From positions 1 through 49,073 of the forward strand of contig NZ_WAIE01000010.1 in assembly GCF_008830225.1 (NCBI RefSeq): 49,073 nt of DNA, in the 5' to 3' direction. The notes beneath the pieces were generated by a model that saw only the letters and a list, made by a program, of their open reading frames with translations, searched no databases and was not told the origin of the DNA. Positions within the stretch are counted from its first letter, which is position 1. The number at the start of each line of letters is the position of its first letter. This document shows positions 41,968-49,073 of this stretch, in pieces. The position numbers were made by a program, and so were the translations under genes. The stretch is from Pseudodesulfovibrio senegalensis. Lineage in GTDB: Bacteria; Desulfobacterota; Desulfovibrionia; Desulfovibrionales; Desulfovibrionaceae.

Positions 41968-42438
41968 TCAGACCGATGCCCGTGGATTTTTCAGGGTCAT
42001 GGGCATGAAGCGAATGCCGTTCTTTTCCTGCTCCGGCCCGCTTGCAAGGAATCCGAAGCGCTCGTACACGGCCACGGAATTTGGCGATGAATTTACCGTG
42101 ATCTCGCGGGATTCGCCGCAGAGGACAAGGGCTTCGTCCAGCAGGGCGCGGCCAATGCCCTGCCGCTGTTCGTCCGGATCCACGAAAAAGAAGCAGATGT
42201 GTTTTTCTTCGCGCATCTCGATCATGCCTACGGTCTCGAAGTCCTTTTCGGCCACGAGCACGATATTGCCGTTTTCGCAGCGCGCGGCCATGGCTTCGGG
42301 TTGGGCGTGTTTCCTGAATTCCGCGATGCCGTCGCCCGAATACCCCGGAGCCACGGCCTGCATGAAGGATCGGTTCACCAGTTCGCACACGGCGTCCTCC
42401 TCGCCCGCGAACATGGTCCTGACTCGTATGTCGCTCAT
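41968..42438 (-). CDS. GNAT-family N-acetyltransferase
   Basis: 156 residues. The acetyl-CoA pyrophosphate loop is RQGIGRALL, preceded by the beta-4 strand ICFFFVDPDEQ and followed by SPNSVAVYERFGF, the usual end of the fold. The substrate is unknown. It shares direction with the reductase downstream; the gap of 114 bases contains that gene's own promoter. Confidence 0.88.
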   Translation of the reverse strand: MSDIRVRTMFAGEEDAVCELVNRSFMQAVAPGYSGDGIAEFRKHAQPEAMAARCENGNIVLVAEKDFETVGMIEMREEKHICFFFVDPDEQRQGIGRALLDEALVLCGESREITVNSSPNSVAVYERFGFLASGPEQEKNGIRFMPMTLKNPRASV

Positions 42439-42544
42439 GATATGTGCCAGCCTGTTTTTTTTATGTCGTTTTTTTTGCCCATATCACAGGAAAGCGGCCA
42501 AGGTGAAGGGGGGGCAGGATCGGTTTCTGTGTTCTTTTTTACTG

Positions 42545-42573
42545 TTGACCACGGAAGGGGCGGTAAGTATCTA
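42545..42573 (+). promoter_or_regulatory. Promoter of the methyltransferase at 42581
   Basis: TTGACC (42545-42550), 17 bases, TATCTA (42568-42573). The start codon is only 8 bases after the -10, so transcription would begin at or next to the ATG. This agrees with the absence of a well-placed Shine-Dalgarno. Confidence 0.55.
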
Positions 42574-42580
42574 TTTGTAT

Positions 42581-43510
42581 ATGGACAAGAAAAAACGCAA
42601 AGACGAAATCGTCGACAAACGGTTGGAGGCCGGGAACTATCGTCATGAGATAGCCATGCAGGTTCCCGAGGGGTCAACGCGTATATTTGAATACGGATTT
42701 GGCGACGGCTCGCTTTTGCTGGGGCTGGAACGGGATCGGGGCTGCCGGGAGATGTACGGGGTGGAGGTGAGCCCCCACGCCATCGCGCAGATGGACGGGC
42801 TTTTGGATGGAGCGTGGCTCATCGATCTGAATAAGCCAGACGCTTGGCTTGAAGAGGAATACGAGAATTTTTTCAACTACATTCTTGCCCCCATGTCGCT
42901 GGAACATACCTATGACCCCTGGTATGTTCTCAAGAAATTCAATAAGTACCTGGCCCATGGCGGAAAGGTCATTCTTCAGGTTCCCAATGCCCAGTCATGG
43001 ACGTGCCTGTATCATGTCTTGACCGGAGATTTTCCATATGTTTCCGGCGGAACGTGGGATTACACCCATATCCGTTGGTATACGCTCAAGAGTCTTGTGG
43101 ATATTGCTTTTGTCGCCGGGTTCAAGGTGGAAATGTACATACCCGAAATACCGAATAATGTGGATATTGCCCGTCTGCAGGAAAAAAGGGAGATGCATGT
43201 GTTGCGGCTTCCTCCTCCGGAGTTGGGGGAGATGGACCTAAAGCCTATAGACATTGCCATGCCCTACGACATTGGTGAAACCTATCCGCTCTTTCTGGCC
43301 ACTTCCCTGATTGTGACACTCGTCAAGGACAGGACCCCGGAGGATTGCGCACCCACGCCCCGAGACTGCTATCTTGAGTCGTATCGGCTGATCACCCCGA
43401 ATCCGCTTGCACACAATCCGCCGCTCATTGCTCATCCGATCGTACCCAGCGGTTTCCAGCGATCGCTCGAAAAGGCAAAGCGACTCCATGAGAAAATGGG
43501 TAAATCGTAG
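42581..43510 (+). CDS. SAM-dependent methyltransferase-like protein
   Basis: 309 residues. RIFEYGFGDGSLLLGLE is a SAM-binding motif of the DxGxGxG type with Tyr in place of Asp; YGVEVSPHAI, FNYILAPMSLEHTYDPWYVLKKFNKYLAHGGKVILQVPN follow in the order of Methyltransf_11/23 proteins. The C-terminal 100 residues are less typical. It may act on sugars or lipid carriers, as such proteins often do, but nothing nearby says so. The frame is open for 770 bases upstream, but that part is the antisense of two other genes. Confidence 0.78.
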   Translation: MDKKKRKDEIVDKRLEAGNYRHEIAMQVPEGSTRIFEYGFGDGSLLLGLERDRGCREMYGVEVSPHAIAQMDGLLDGAWLIDLNKPDAWLEEEYENFFNYILAPMSLEHTYDPWYVLKKFNKYLAHGGKVILQVPNAQSWTCLYHVLTGDFPYVSGGTWDYTHIRWYTLKSLVDIAFVAGFKVEMYIPEIPNNVDIARLQEKREMHVLRLPPPELGEMDLKPIDIAMPYDIGETYPLFLATSLIVTLVKDRTPEDCAPTPRDCYLESYRLITPNPLAHNPPLIAHPIVPSGFQRSLEKAKRLHEKMGKS

Positions 43511-43554
43511 TTTTTTCTGTCGTTTCGGGCATCGCCCCGTATGTTCGCATAAAC

Positions 43555-43584
43555 AAAAAAGGCCTGCATGTGCAGGCCTTTTTT
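43555..43584. terminator. Bidirectional terminator
   Basis: AAAAAAGGCCTGCA and TGCAGGCCTTTTTT with a two-base centre. It ends both the methyltransferase transcript (plus) and the tRNA-Sec transcript (minus). Confidence 0.88.
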
Positions 43585-43589
43585 GTTTA

Positions 43590-43683
43590 TGGCGGAAGCG
43601 TATAGGAGTCGAACCTACCGGCGAGGGTTAGCCCGCCCACCGGGTTTGAAGCCCGGGCGCCACACCGGTGACGAAACGCTTCC
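43590..43683 (-). tRNA. selC: tRNA-Sec (anticodon TCA)
   Basis: 94 bases including an encoded CCA. An 8-bp acceptor stem (GGAAGCGT with ACGCTTCC), discriminator G, the anticodon loop CTTCAAA with TCA at 43649-43647, a long variable arm (GGGCGGGCTAACCCTCGCC), and the T arm GGTTCGACTCC. These are the marks of bacterial selenocysteine tRNA. The cell must therefore read UGA as Sec in some genes, but selA, selB, selD and any selenoprotein are outside this window. Confidence 0.96.
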
Positions 43684-43696
43684 CTGCAGGAGATGC

Positions 43697-43725
43697 AGGA
43701 TAGCAGGAACAGACCATGATTTCAA
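43697..43725 (-). promoter_or_regulatory. Promoter of tRNA-Sec
   Basis: TTGAAA (43725-43720), 17 bases, TATCCT (43702-43697), 13 bases before the mature tRNA 5' end. Confidence 0.7.
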
Positions 43726-43889
43726 CAGAATGTGCGTGGCCAACAGGCTCTTCAGCCTGTCTGTGCGCGTGTGAAAAAATCATTGTAACGCGCTATACTT
43801 TTTTTCGCAGCGTGGTATGTTGATTGTCTGAATGCATGTGATCGCCCCTGCCGATGGGCGGCTGGGCACGGAAAAAGAGAGGTTCGCGC

Positions 43890-44189
43890 ATGAAAGGGAC
43901 TGTTCGTTTCAGGGGATTGAGTGTGGTGGCGGCGTTGTTGATGTGCCTGTGCATTTGTGCGGTTGCCGTGGGCGCGGACGACATGGGCGAGGGCGTTCGG
44001 CAAGCATGTTCCAGTTGCCATGGGACCAAGCGCATATGCCGCATGCTGGGCGTCAAGGATGATGCCGGGTGGGAAAAGACCGTGCGCCGCATGGTGGCCA
44101 ACGGAGCCGAACTTTCGCCGGACAGCGCCGGCCCGGTTGCCCAGTATCTGAGCGGGCTTGCACCGGGTTCCGCACCCTTGTGCCGTTAG
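43890..44189 (+). CDS. Small periplasmic monohaem cytochrome c
   Basis: 99 residues with a signal peptide (about 1-28, VGA-D). One haem site, CSSCH, is followed by the helix WEKTVRRMVANGAELSPDSAGPVAQYLSG, a pattern common in small sulfite-dehydrogenase- or quinoprotein-linked cytochromes c. Met residues in this helix could be the distal ligand. Two further Cys (ICRM, PLCR) may form a disulfide. The start at 43890 follows AGAGAGG. The partner enzyme is not in the window. Confidence 0.85.
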   Translation: MKGTVRFRGLSVVAALLMCLCICAVAVGADDMGEGVRQACSSCHGTKRICRMLGVKDDAGWEKTVRRMVANGAELSPDSAGPVAQYLSGLAPGSAPLCR

Positions 44190-44288
44190 CGCCGCCCAGA
44201 ACCGCATGGGCCGACCCTTGTCGGGCCCGTTTCTTGCGTCCGCCTTTGTTCTCCCCATGACAATGCCGAGGGGATCACGGGGCGAGAG

Positions 44289-45092
44289 TCACTCGGTATG
44301 GTGGCCCTTGAGTATGCGATCCATGGTGCCGTCCTGCTTCATCTGCCGGAACGTCGCTTCGAATTCCCCCGTTCTTTTTGCCAACGGATGCCCCTTGCGG
44401 ATCAGGAGGTGAAACGGAAGCGATTCCAGTACGGATTCGGTTTCTATGATTTTGCCTTCAAGGCCCAGGCGGCGAATGTTTTCCCATGCGCCTGTCGGCC
44501 ATTCGATGACGATGTCGCCGCGTTTGATGGCCAACATTTTCCATATGCGGGGAATTGTTGTGGTGGTGTAGACCTTGATGTCGTACGAGCTGATTTCGCG
44601 GTTGAATGCGCCGTTTCCCACATAGGTGATTACCGAGAGACCCTTTTGGGCGATGTCGTCTATGGTTTTCACGGATCGGATCGCATCGAGCCGCGGATGC
44701 CCGGCATACGTGAACAGATGGCGGTGTTTGACGTAGAACGGGGTCTTGTTGGTGACAGTGTATTCCAGCCGTTCTGTCGTGGGGACCGTGAGCAGGCCGT
44801 CCAGTTCCCCAAGCCGCACATTTTCCTGACACCGCCCCCAGGGGCATTGTGTCCATTCCACTTCAAGATTCATGCGTTTTGCGGCTTCCTGAATAATCTC
44901 ATGGAAGAATCCGCAGACATTGCCCTCGTCGTTGTGCCAATGGAAGGGAGGGAATTCGGTATAGCCGATGCGCAGGACCTCCGCAGCCTTGGCCGGACAG
45001 GCAAACAGGATGAGTGCGGCCAACAATCCCAGGAAGAACTGTCCGGAGCGCCGTTGTGCCCGGCTGAAGGTATGACGGATGGTTGTCGACAT
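44289..45092 (-). CDS. Periplasmic solute-binding protein, amino-acid (SBP_bac_3) type
   Basis: 267 residues with a signal peptide (about 1-36, AKA-A). LRIGYTEFPPFHWHNDEGNVCGFFHEIIQEAAKRMN is the usual start of family 3 binding proteins, followed by GELDGLLTVPTTERLEY and a C-terminal TFRQMKQDGTMDRIL. No transporter permease or ATPase and no signalling domain is attached. It may feed a distant transporter or sensor kinase. It is divergent from the binding protein at 45364, 271 bases apart. Confidence 0.85.
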   Translation of the reverse strand: MSTTIRHTFSRAQRRSGQFFLGLLAALILFACPAKAAEVLRIGYTEFPPFHWHNDEGNVCGFFHEIIQEAAKRMNLEVEWTQCPWGRCQENVRLGELDGLLTVPTTERLEYTVTNKTPFYVKHRHLFTYAGHPRLDAIRSVKTIDDIAQKGLSVITYVGNGAFNREISSYDIKVYTTTTIPRIWKMLAIKRGDIVIEWPTGAWENIRRLGLEGKIIETESVLESLPFHLLIRKGHPLAKRTGEFEATFRQMKQDGTMDRILKGHHTE

Positions 45093-45363
45093 GAGGAATG
45101 AATATCAGAATATCGTTGGAGCGAACTATTATTATGGTTCTGCGGGGTGGGTTCGTTGTTGCTGTTGTCCTGAAAAAATGAATCCGCACCCTATGCTGTC
45201 GAAAGTCGGATTGCCAGCAAATTGTTACCATATACGTTGATTTGGAGTGTTCATGTATGGGCGTGCGATAAAATACTGTTCACAAGGCATGGTTTCTGGT
45301 TTCATCAAAAGATCAAATGGCAGAAGAGTGAGCGCGTGTCTGGATACAGCTTCAGGGGTGGGC

Positions 45364-46356
45364 ATGAGGTTTGGTTACTTTTTTTTCGGCATCGTTGTTG
45401 TGTTGTTTGCAACCAGTGCTGTGGCCGGGCAGGAAAGAGTGTTCGTGATACACAGTTATCACGAGGGAATGCCGTGGACCACGCAATGCAACCAAGGACT
45501 TGAGGCCGTTTTTCCTGACGACATGGTGGTTGAATACTGCTATCTGGATACCAAACGGATTCCTGAGAGCCGGTTTGCGCGTATGGCCGAAGCCGCCATG
45601 GAACGTGTGCGAACCTTCCGGCCGGACCTGATCATGCTCGGAGACGACAATGCCCTGGCCCTGCTCTGGAAGCCGTTAAGCGATTACGGTACGCCCGTGG
45701 TCTTTTTTGGCATCAACAAGAATCTCAGGCGGTATTTCAAGGAACTCCCCGCAAATATGACCGGCATACTGGAACGGCTTCCTCTTTTTCCATGGATCCG
45801 TTACCTGAAAGAAGTGATGCCCGAAGCGGCAAAGGCGCTGGTGCTCATGGATTCCAGCCGGACGGCCATGGCCATACGGGATGCCACCTTTGGCGGGCGG
45901 ATAAATGTGTCCGTGGAAGGCGTTCACGTGGATTACATGATTGCTGCGGATTGGGACGTGTGGAAAGAAGCCATGCTTGGCGCAACGGAGTATGATTTCA
46001 TCCTCATGCCCGTGTTCCATGCATTCAGGGACAGCCGGGGCGAGCATGTGTCTGTGGGGCGTGTGGTGCGCTGGGCGTCCGAAAACAGTCCGGTGCCGGT
46101 ATTTGCCAGTCAGGACTATGCGGTGGGTGACGATGGTGTGGTTGGAGCCTATGTGATCAGCGGCGAGGAGCATGGCCGCATGGCTGCAGAATTGGCTCTG
46201 GGCATTCTTGATCTCAAATCTCCGCGGTTGCCCTTGGTCAACGGCAGCCAGAAGGGACAGTTCGTATTCAACCGCAGGCAACTGCAGCGATTTGGACTGG
46301 TTCTTCCCCTCGAAATCGAGAAGAGGACCATCTACCGTTCATCCATCGGCCAGTGA
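45364..46356 (+). CDS. ABC-type periplasmic binding protein (ABC_sub_bind family)
   Basis: 330 residues with a signal peptide (about 1-20, AVA-G). VFVIHSYHEGMPWTTQCNQGLEAVF opens the domain; RPDLIMLGDDNALALLWKPLSDYGTPVVFFGIN and FASQDYAVGDDGVVGAYVISGEEHGRMAAELAL belong to type I periplasmic-binding folds (PF04392-like). Such proteins often occur next to sensor kinases or c-di-GMP enzymes. The start at 45364 follows AGGGG; the frame is open to 45247 but those codons lack coding character. It stands alone except for the divergent binding protein. Confidence 0.82.
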   Translation: MRFGYFFFGIVVVLFATSAVAGQERVFVIHSYHEGMPWTTQCNQGLEAVFPDDMVVEYCYLDTKRIPESRFARMAEAAMERVRTFRPDLIMLGDDNALALLWKPLSDYGTPVVFFGINKNLRRYFKELPANMTGILERLPLFPWIRYLKEVMPEAAKALVLMDSSRTAMAIRDATFGGRINVSVEGVHVDYMIAADWDVWKEAMLGATEYDFILMPVFHAFRDSRGEHVSVGRVVRWASENSPVPVFASQDYAVGDDGVVGAYVISGEEHGRMAAELALGILDLKSPRLPLVNGSQKGQFVFNRRQLQRFGLVLPLEIEKRTIYRSSIGQ

Positions 46357-46760
46357 CGGTGATGTCCGGAAAATTTTACCGCAAAGCGTTTTTTCGGGAT
46401 GTTGAGGGTTCTCTTGATAAAACTTAACAATTCTGAATATTCACCCATTTTCAGGGCGTGAACTGAACAACCTTCCGCCTTTATTCGTGCCGAGATTCAA
46501 CAATCTTTTTTGCCGCTAACTGGCCGACATGCCGTGGAAACAGTGTTCATTTTTCACGTGTTTGCCTCTGCCGGGAAACAGGCGGTCCGATTCCTTTTGT
46601 TTTGTTTGTGAAATGTCTCGCTGTTTCGCTTCAATGGGAATTGGGCGGTCTTGTCCTGGTCGGTATTTCTTCTCGGGCCTGTTCCTTGCTGCACCCTGTC
46701 CATGAATTGCAACGGGCAATTCCTGCCGCCATGTCATTTTCAACCAGAAAGGAGAGCATG
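46357..46760. other. Intergenic region without a supported gene
   Basis: About 400 AT-richer bases between the binding protein and the EF-hand gene. I see no convincing promoter, hairpin terminator or small gene; the plus frame from 46602 joins the EF-hand gene but its early codons are not coding-like. Confidence 0.5.
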
Positions 46761-47525
46761 ATGAGCATCTCGGCAATGGATGGTTCAAGCACGTCGAGCG
46801 CGTGCTTCAGCTTTCAGGGAGCATTTGGTTCTTCGCAAACGCAAAGGCCGGGGGCGGACGAGGTCGTTTCGTCCATTTTCGAGCAGGACGACGCAGACGG
46901 CGACGGTCTGCTGAGTCTTGAAGAGACCCCCCTTGACGAGGACCGTTTCAGCTCCATCGACACCGATGGCGACGGTTTCATTTCCTCGGAGGAATTGAGT
47001 TCGGACATGCAGGCGCACATGGAACAAAGCGCCGCCATGGGCCAACTCAGCGTTCTGATGCAGACCGGCAACGTCGAGGATATGGTTTCGTCCATCTTCG
47101 AACAGGACGATGCGGACGGTGACGGGCTGCTGAGCTTTGAGGAAACGCCGTTGGATGAGGAACATTTTAACATTATTGACAGCGACGGCGACGGCTACAT
47201 TACTGCCGAAGAGCTGAGCGCCGACATGCAGGACAAAATGGCCGAAGGCATGACGCCCCCGCCGTCCATGGCGGAAGGAGCAGAGCAGACGGCCGCCGCG
47301 TCTTCGGGATCGTCCGGTTCCAGCGGGGAGACCGATGAAGAGGAATACGACGAGTACGACCTGAATGAGGACGGTGTTGTTTCCGTGGAAGAATTGCTGC
47401 AGGCCTTCAACCAGGGCGATACCGAAGCTGCATCTGAATTGCAGAGCATGGGCGAGGGATTGCTTTCGGCCATGTCGCAGCGTTTTGCCACGCAAGCGTA
47501 TCAGCAGCAACAGCAGTTGATTTAG
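46761..47525 (+). CDS. EF-hand calcium-binding protein with internal duplication
   Basis: 254 residues, acidic, no signal peptide. Five EF-hand loops: DDADGDGLLSLEE, DTDGDGFISSEE, DDADGDGLLSFEE, DSDGDGYITAEE and DLNEDGVVSVEE; the last lacks part of a flanking helix. Loops 1-2 and 3-4 sit in two nearly identical 52-residue blocks, a recent tandem duplication. A Ser/Gly/Glu-rich linker (about 180-200) and a Gln-rich end (QQQQQ) follow. The Ser-rich start (MSISAMDGSSTSSA) is like that of some proteins exported without a classical signal. AGGAG lies upstream of ATG 46761. Confidence 0.85.
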   Translation: MSISAMDGSSTSSACFSFQGAFGSSQTQRPGADEVVSSIFEQDDADGDGLLSLEETPLDEDRFSSIDTDGDGFISSEELSSDMQAHMEQSAAMGQLSVLMQTGNVEDMVSSIFEQDDADGDGLLSFEETPLDEEHFNIIDSDGDGYITAEELSADMQDKMAEGMTPPPSMAEGAEQTAAASSGSSGSSGETDEEEYDEYDLNEDGVVSVEELLQAFNQGDTEAASELQSMGEGLLSAMSQRFATQAYQQQQQLI

Positions 47526-47875
47526 AGCGGGCAGCGCCGGGCGCGGCAGGAGAGCCGTGGCCGGGAAGTCCGTCTTGGGGTTCGGCGGCATTTCAAGAGC
47601 ATCTCCCTCATGGACGAGAGAGATGCGCTTATTCCCCGCTACGATTCGTTTTCCATTGGAAGATCAAGACGGGTTCTTTCTCTGTATGCTGGAAAGGACT
47701 CGTCTTTGTTTTTTTAAGGTTGTGCTGGAAAAAAGGAACCGGGGAAACAGCGCATGCTTTCCCTGCGTGTTGGTTGCTGCGGGGCGGTTTTGTCGGCCAG
47801 TGACGATTCTGTTATAATACTTTTCCTATATTTTTATAGCTGTTATGTGGTCGTAAACAACCACTGGAGATCAAT
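47526..47875. other. Intergenic region with hairpin and promoter
   Basis: 350 bases without a supported gene. GCATCTC and GAGATGC near 47600-47625 form a possible hairpin after the EF-hand gene; a promoter for the next gene lies at 47790-47818. Confidence 0.5.
47790..47818 (+). promoter_or_regulatory. Promoter of the DUF3089 gene
   Basis: TTGTCG (47790-47795), 17 bases, and a perfect TATAAT (47813-47818), 57 bases before the start codon. Confidence 0.7.
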
Positions 47876-48856
47876 ATGCGAGCACTTTTGATGAGCATCT
47901 GTCTGCTGGGTATTCTTTTGGGCACAAGCGCCATGGCCGCGCAGGAAAAAGCATCGTGCGATATTCCCGCCTGCCCCGATTATTCAAAAGACATCAGCTG
48001 GGCAGCCAGGCCCGACAGCCCGGATAAGCCGGTCGACGTGTTCTACGTTTACCCCACGATCTACCCCGGAACCTGTCCGAAAAACATGGACGTGTTCAAC
48101 ACGGAACTGCGCGCTGACGTTCAGGGCCTGCTCAAGGCTCAGGCCGGGGTGTATTCATCGTCCGCCAATCTTTTTGCGCCGTATTATCGGCAGGTATCCT
48201 TTGCCTGCCTTGACCCGCTCAAGGATATGACCCTGAACAGCTATTTCCGTATCGGCGCGGACGATGTGCACCGTGCCTTCGACCATTATCTTTCCTTTCT
48301 CAACCATGGGCGCCCCTTCATTCTCGCCTCCCACAGCCAGGGGTCGGTGGTCATGCTCGACCTGTTGCGAAGCCGATTTCATGACCCGAAACTGCAGAAG
48401 CAACTCGTGGCGGCCTACGTCATCGGCTTCTCGGTCACGGACAAGGATCTGCAAGCCTATCCCTGGATAAAACCCGCACAAAAGGCGAACGATACCGGGG
48501 TGGTCATTTCGTGGAATACACAAGCTCCCGGAGCGACCGGTTCCCCGGTGTTGCGTCCCGGCGCCATTTGCATCAATCCGCTCACATGGACCACGTATGA
48601 AACCCCGGCAGACAAGAGTCTGAATCTGGGTGCGGTGTTTTTTGATGATTTCAAAGGCACCGTGAAACGCGAGGTGCCACATTACACTGGTGCGCAGGTC
48701 GATACAAAGAGCGGCGCACTGGTCACGACGCCCCCGGATGAATTGGAACTGGGCCATTTCCCGAAAGGCGTTCTGCATAAGTTCGATTACGCCTTCTGGT
48801 ACCGCAATCTGGAGCAGAATGTCCGGGACCGCATCGACGCATATCTGAAACAATAG
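47876..48856 (+). CDS. DUF3089 alpha/beta-hydrolase-like exported protein
   Basis: 326 residues with a signal peptide (1-21, AMA-A). VDVFYVYPTIYPG near the front and the nucleophile elbow ASHSQGSVVML (Ser in SHSQG) identify the DUF3089 family of the alpha/beta-hydrolase fold. A late His (HYTGAQ or HKFDYAF) may complete the triad. It is likely a periplasmic esterase or lipase-like enzyme with unknown substrate. GGAG precedes the ATG. Confidence 0.85.
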   Translation: MRALLMSICLLGILLGTSAMAAQEKASCDIPACPDYSKDISWAARPDSPDKPVDVFYVYPTIYPGTCPKNMDVFNTELRADVQGLLKAQAGVYSSSANLFAPYYRQVSFACLDPLKDMTLNSYFRIGADDVHRAFDHYLSFLNHGRPFILASHSQGSVVMLDLLRSRFHDPKLQKQLVAAYVIGFSVTDKDLQAYPWIKPAQKANDTGVVISWNTQAPGATGSPVLRPGAICINPLTWTTYETPADKSLNLGAVFFDDFKGTVKREVPHYTGAQVDTKSGALVTTPPDELELGHFPKGVLHKFDYAFWYRNLEQNVRDRIDAYLKQ

Positions 48857-48863
48857 CGCAGCA

Positions 48864-48896
48864 AGGGGCCGGGGGGAAATCCACCGGTCCTTTTTC
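48864..48896 (+). terminator. Terminator of the DUF3089 gene
   Basis: AGGGGCCGG and CCGGTCCTT (with G-T pairs) around an 11-base loop, then TTTTT. It begins 8 bases after the stop. Confidence 0.8.
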
Positions 48897-48956
48897 GTTT
48901 TATCGGCCGGGGACTGACCATCCTCTTGTGGAAAGTTTTGTTGAACGATTGACCAC

Positions 48957-48989
48957 GAAAAAGAGCAGCCGCATGAAGCGACTGCTCTG
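48957..48989 (-). terminator. Terminator downstream of tRNA-Glu
   Basis: On the minus strand, AGAGCAGTCGC and GCGGCTGCTCT (one G-T pair) around TTCAT, followed by TTTTC. It lies ten bases after the tRNA 3' end. Confidence 0.8.
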
Positions 48990-48998
48990 AACTTTTGA

Positions 48999-49073
48999 TG
49001 GCGTCCCCAAGGGGATTTGAACCCCTGTTAACGGCGTGAAAGGCCGTCGTCCTGGGCCAGGCTAGACGATGGG
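48999..49073 (-). tRNA. tRNA-Glu (anticodon TTC), 5' end cut by the window
   Basis: Anticodon loop CTTTCAC with TTC at 49040-49038; T arm GGGGTTCAAATCCCC; acceptor 3' strand TGGGGAC, discriminator G and encoded CCA. The pairing 5' strand should be GTCCCCA, of which the window shows only CCCA, so about three bases are missing. Confidence 0.93.

Noticed and set aside
41807..42580. Upstream extension of the methyltransferase at 42581
   Set aside because: The extension is the antisense of the reductase start and the acetyltransferase gene and ends in non-coding DNA.
43511..43890. Selenoprotein gene next to tRNA-Sec
   Set aside because: No in-frame TGA with continued coding signal is seen in the neighbours.
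1..49073. CRISPR array, insertion sequence, prophage or defence island
   Set aside because: No regularly spaced repeats, transposase, integrase or phage structural motifs were seen on either strand; the repeats found are short and intergenic.

Overview
The window looks like a chromosomal segment of a sulfate-reducing member of the Desulfovibrionaceae (Desulfovibrio/Pseudodesulfovibrio-like; Desulfobacterota). The evidence is a complete Tmc transmembrane electron-transfer complex with a type II tetrahaem cytochrome c3, a twelve-gene aromatic amino acid operon that begins with the archaeal-type 'no-DAHP' enzymes and has the gene order known from Desulfovibrio vulgaris, a selenocysteine tRNA, and GC-rich genes separated by short AT-rich intergenic gaps. 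No phage, insertion sequence or CRISPR array is visible.

Layout. 1-911: a dispersed repeat and a methyltransferase. 1445-5176: tmcDCBA with its terminator. 5260-5967: a coiled-coil protein of unknown function. 17528 down to 6053 (minus strand): ADH synthase, DHQ synthase II, pheA, aroA, tyrA, trpE, trpG, trpD, trpC, trpF, trpB, trpA. 17983-19850: sigma-54 promoter, amtB and a PII gene. 19879-21120: an EAL protein. 25280 down to 21113 (minus): outer-membrane protein, periplasmic binding protein, MarR regulator, methyltransferase, second MarR regulator. 28272 down to 25822 (minus): panC-panD-metK. 28430-32241: a degenerate GGDEF/TPR protein and a NikK/NikL-like pair. 32277-37086: phosphoglucomutase, an M48 protease, a Mut7-C protein and a TPR protein. 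37261-39936: two LysR genes with two paralogous 55-residue membrane proteins. 40195-43510: a disulfide-reductase fusion, an acetyltransferase and a methyltransferase. 43590-49073: tRNA-Sec, a monohaem cytochrome, two orphan periplasmic binding proteins, an EF-hand protein, a DUF3089 hydrolase and a truncated tRNA-Glu.

The most interesting signal is two separate transcription attenuators in the aromatic operon. The first precedes the operon: a 30-codon leader peptide with nine Phe/Tyr/Trp codons (YFWYWF in a row) lies ahead of an intrinsic terminator, and an alternative antiterminator pairing is possible. The second sits between tyrA and trpE. There the end of tyrA itself seems to be the leader: three consecutive Trp codons, ten further sense codons and the stop, with an 11-of-13-bp antiterminator pairing to the arm of a terminator that has eight T. 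This gives a simple model: total aromatic supply gates the whole operon, and Trp supply alone gates the trp half.

A second candidate system is the LysR/55-residue membrane protein pair at 37.2-39.9 kb. Three copies of a TCCAATAT motif lie upstream of its genes. Functions are inferred from recognisable motifs only; no database search was run.
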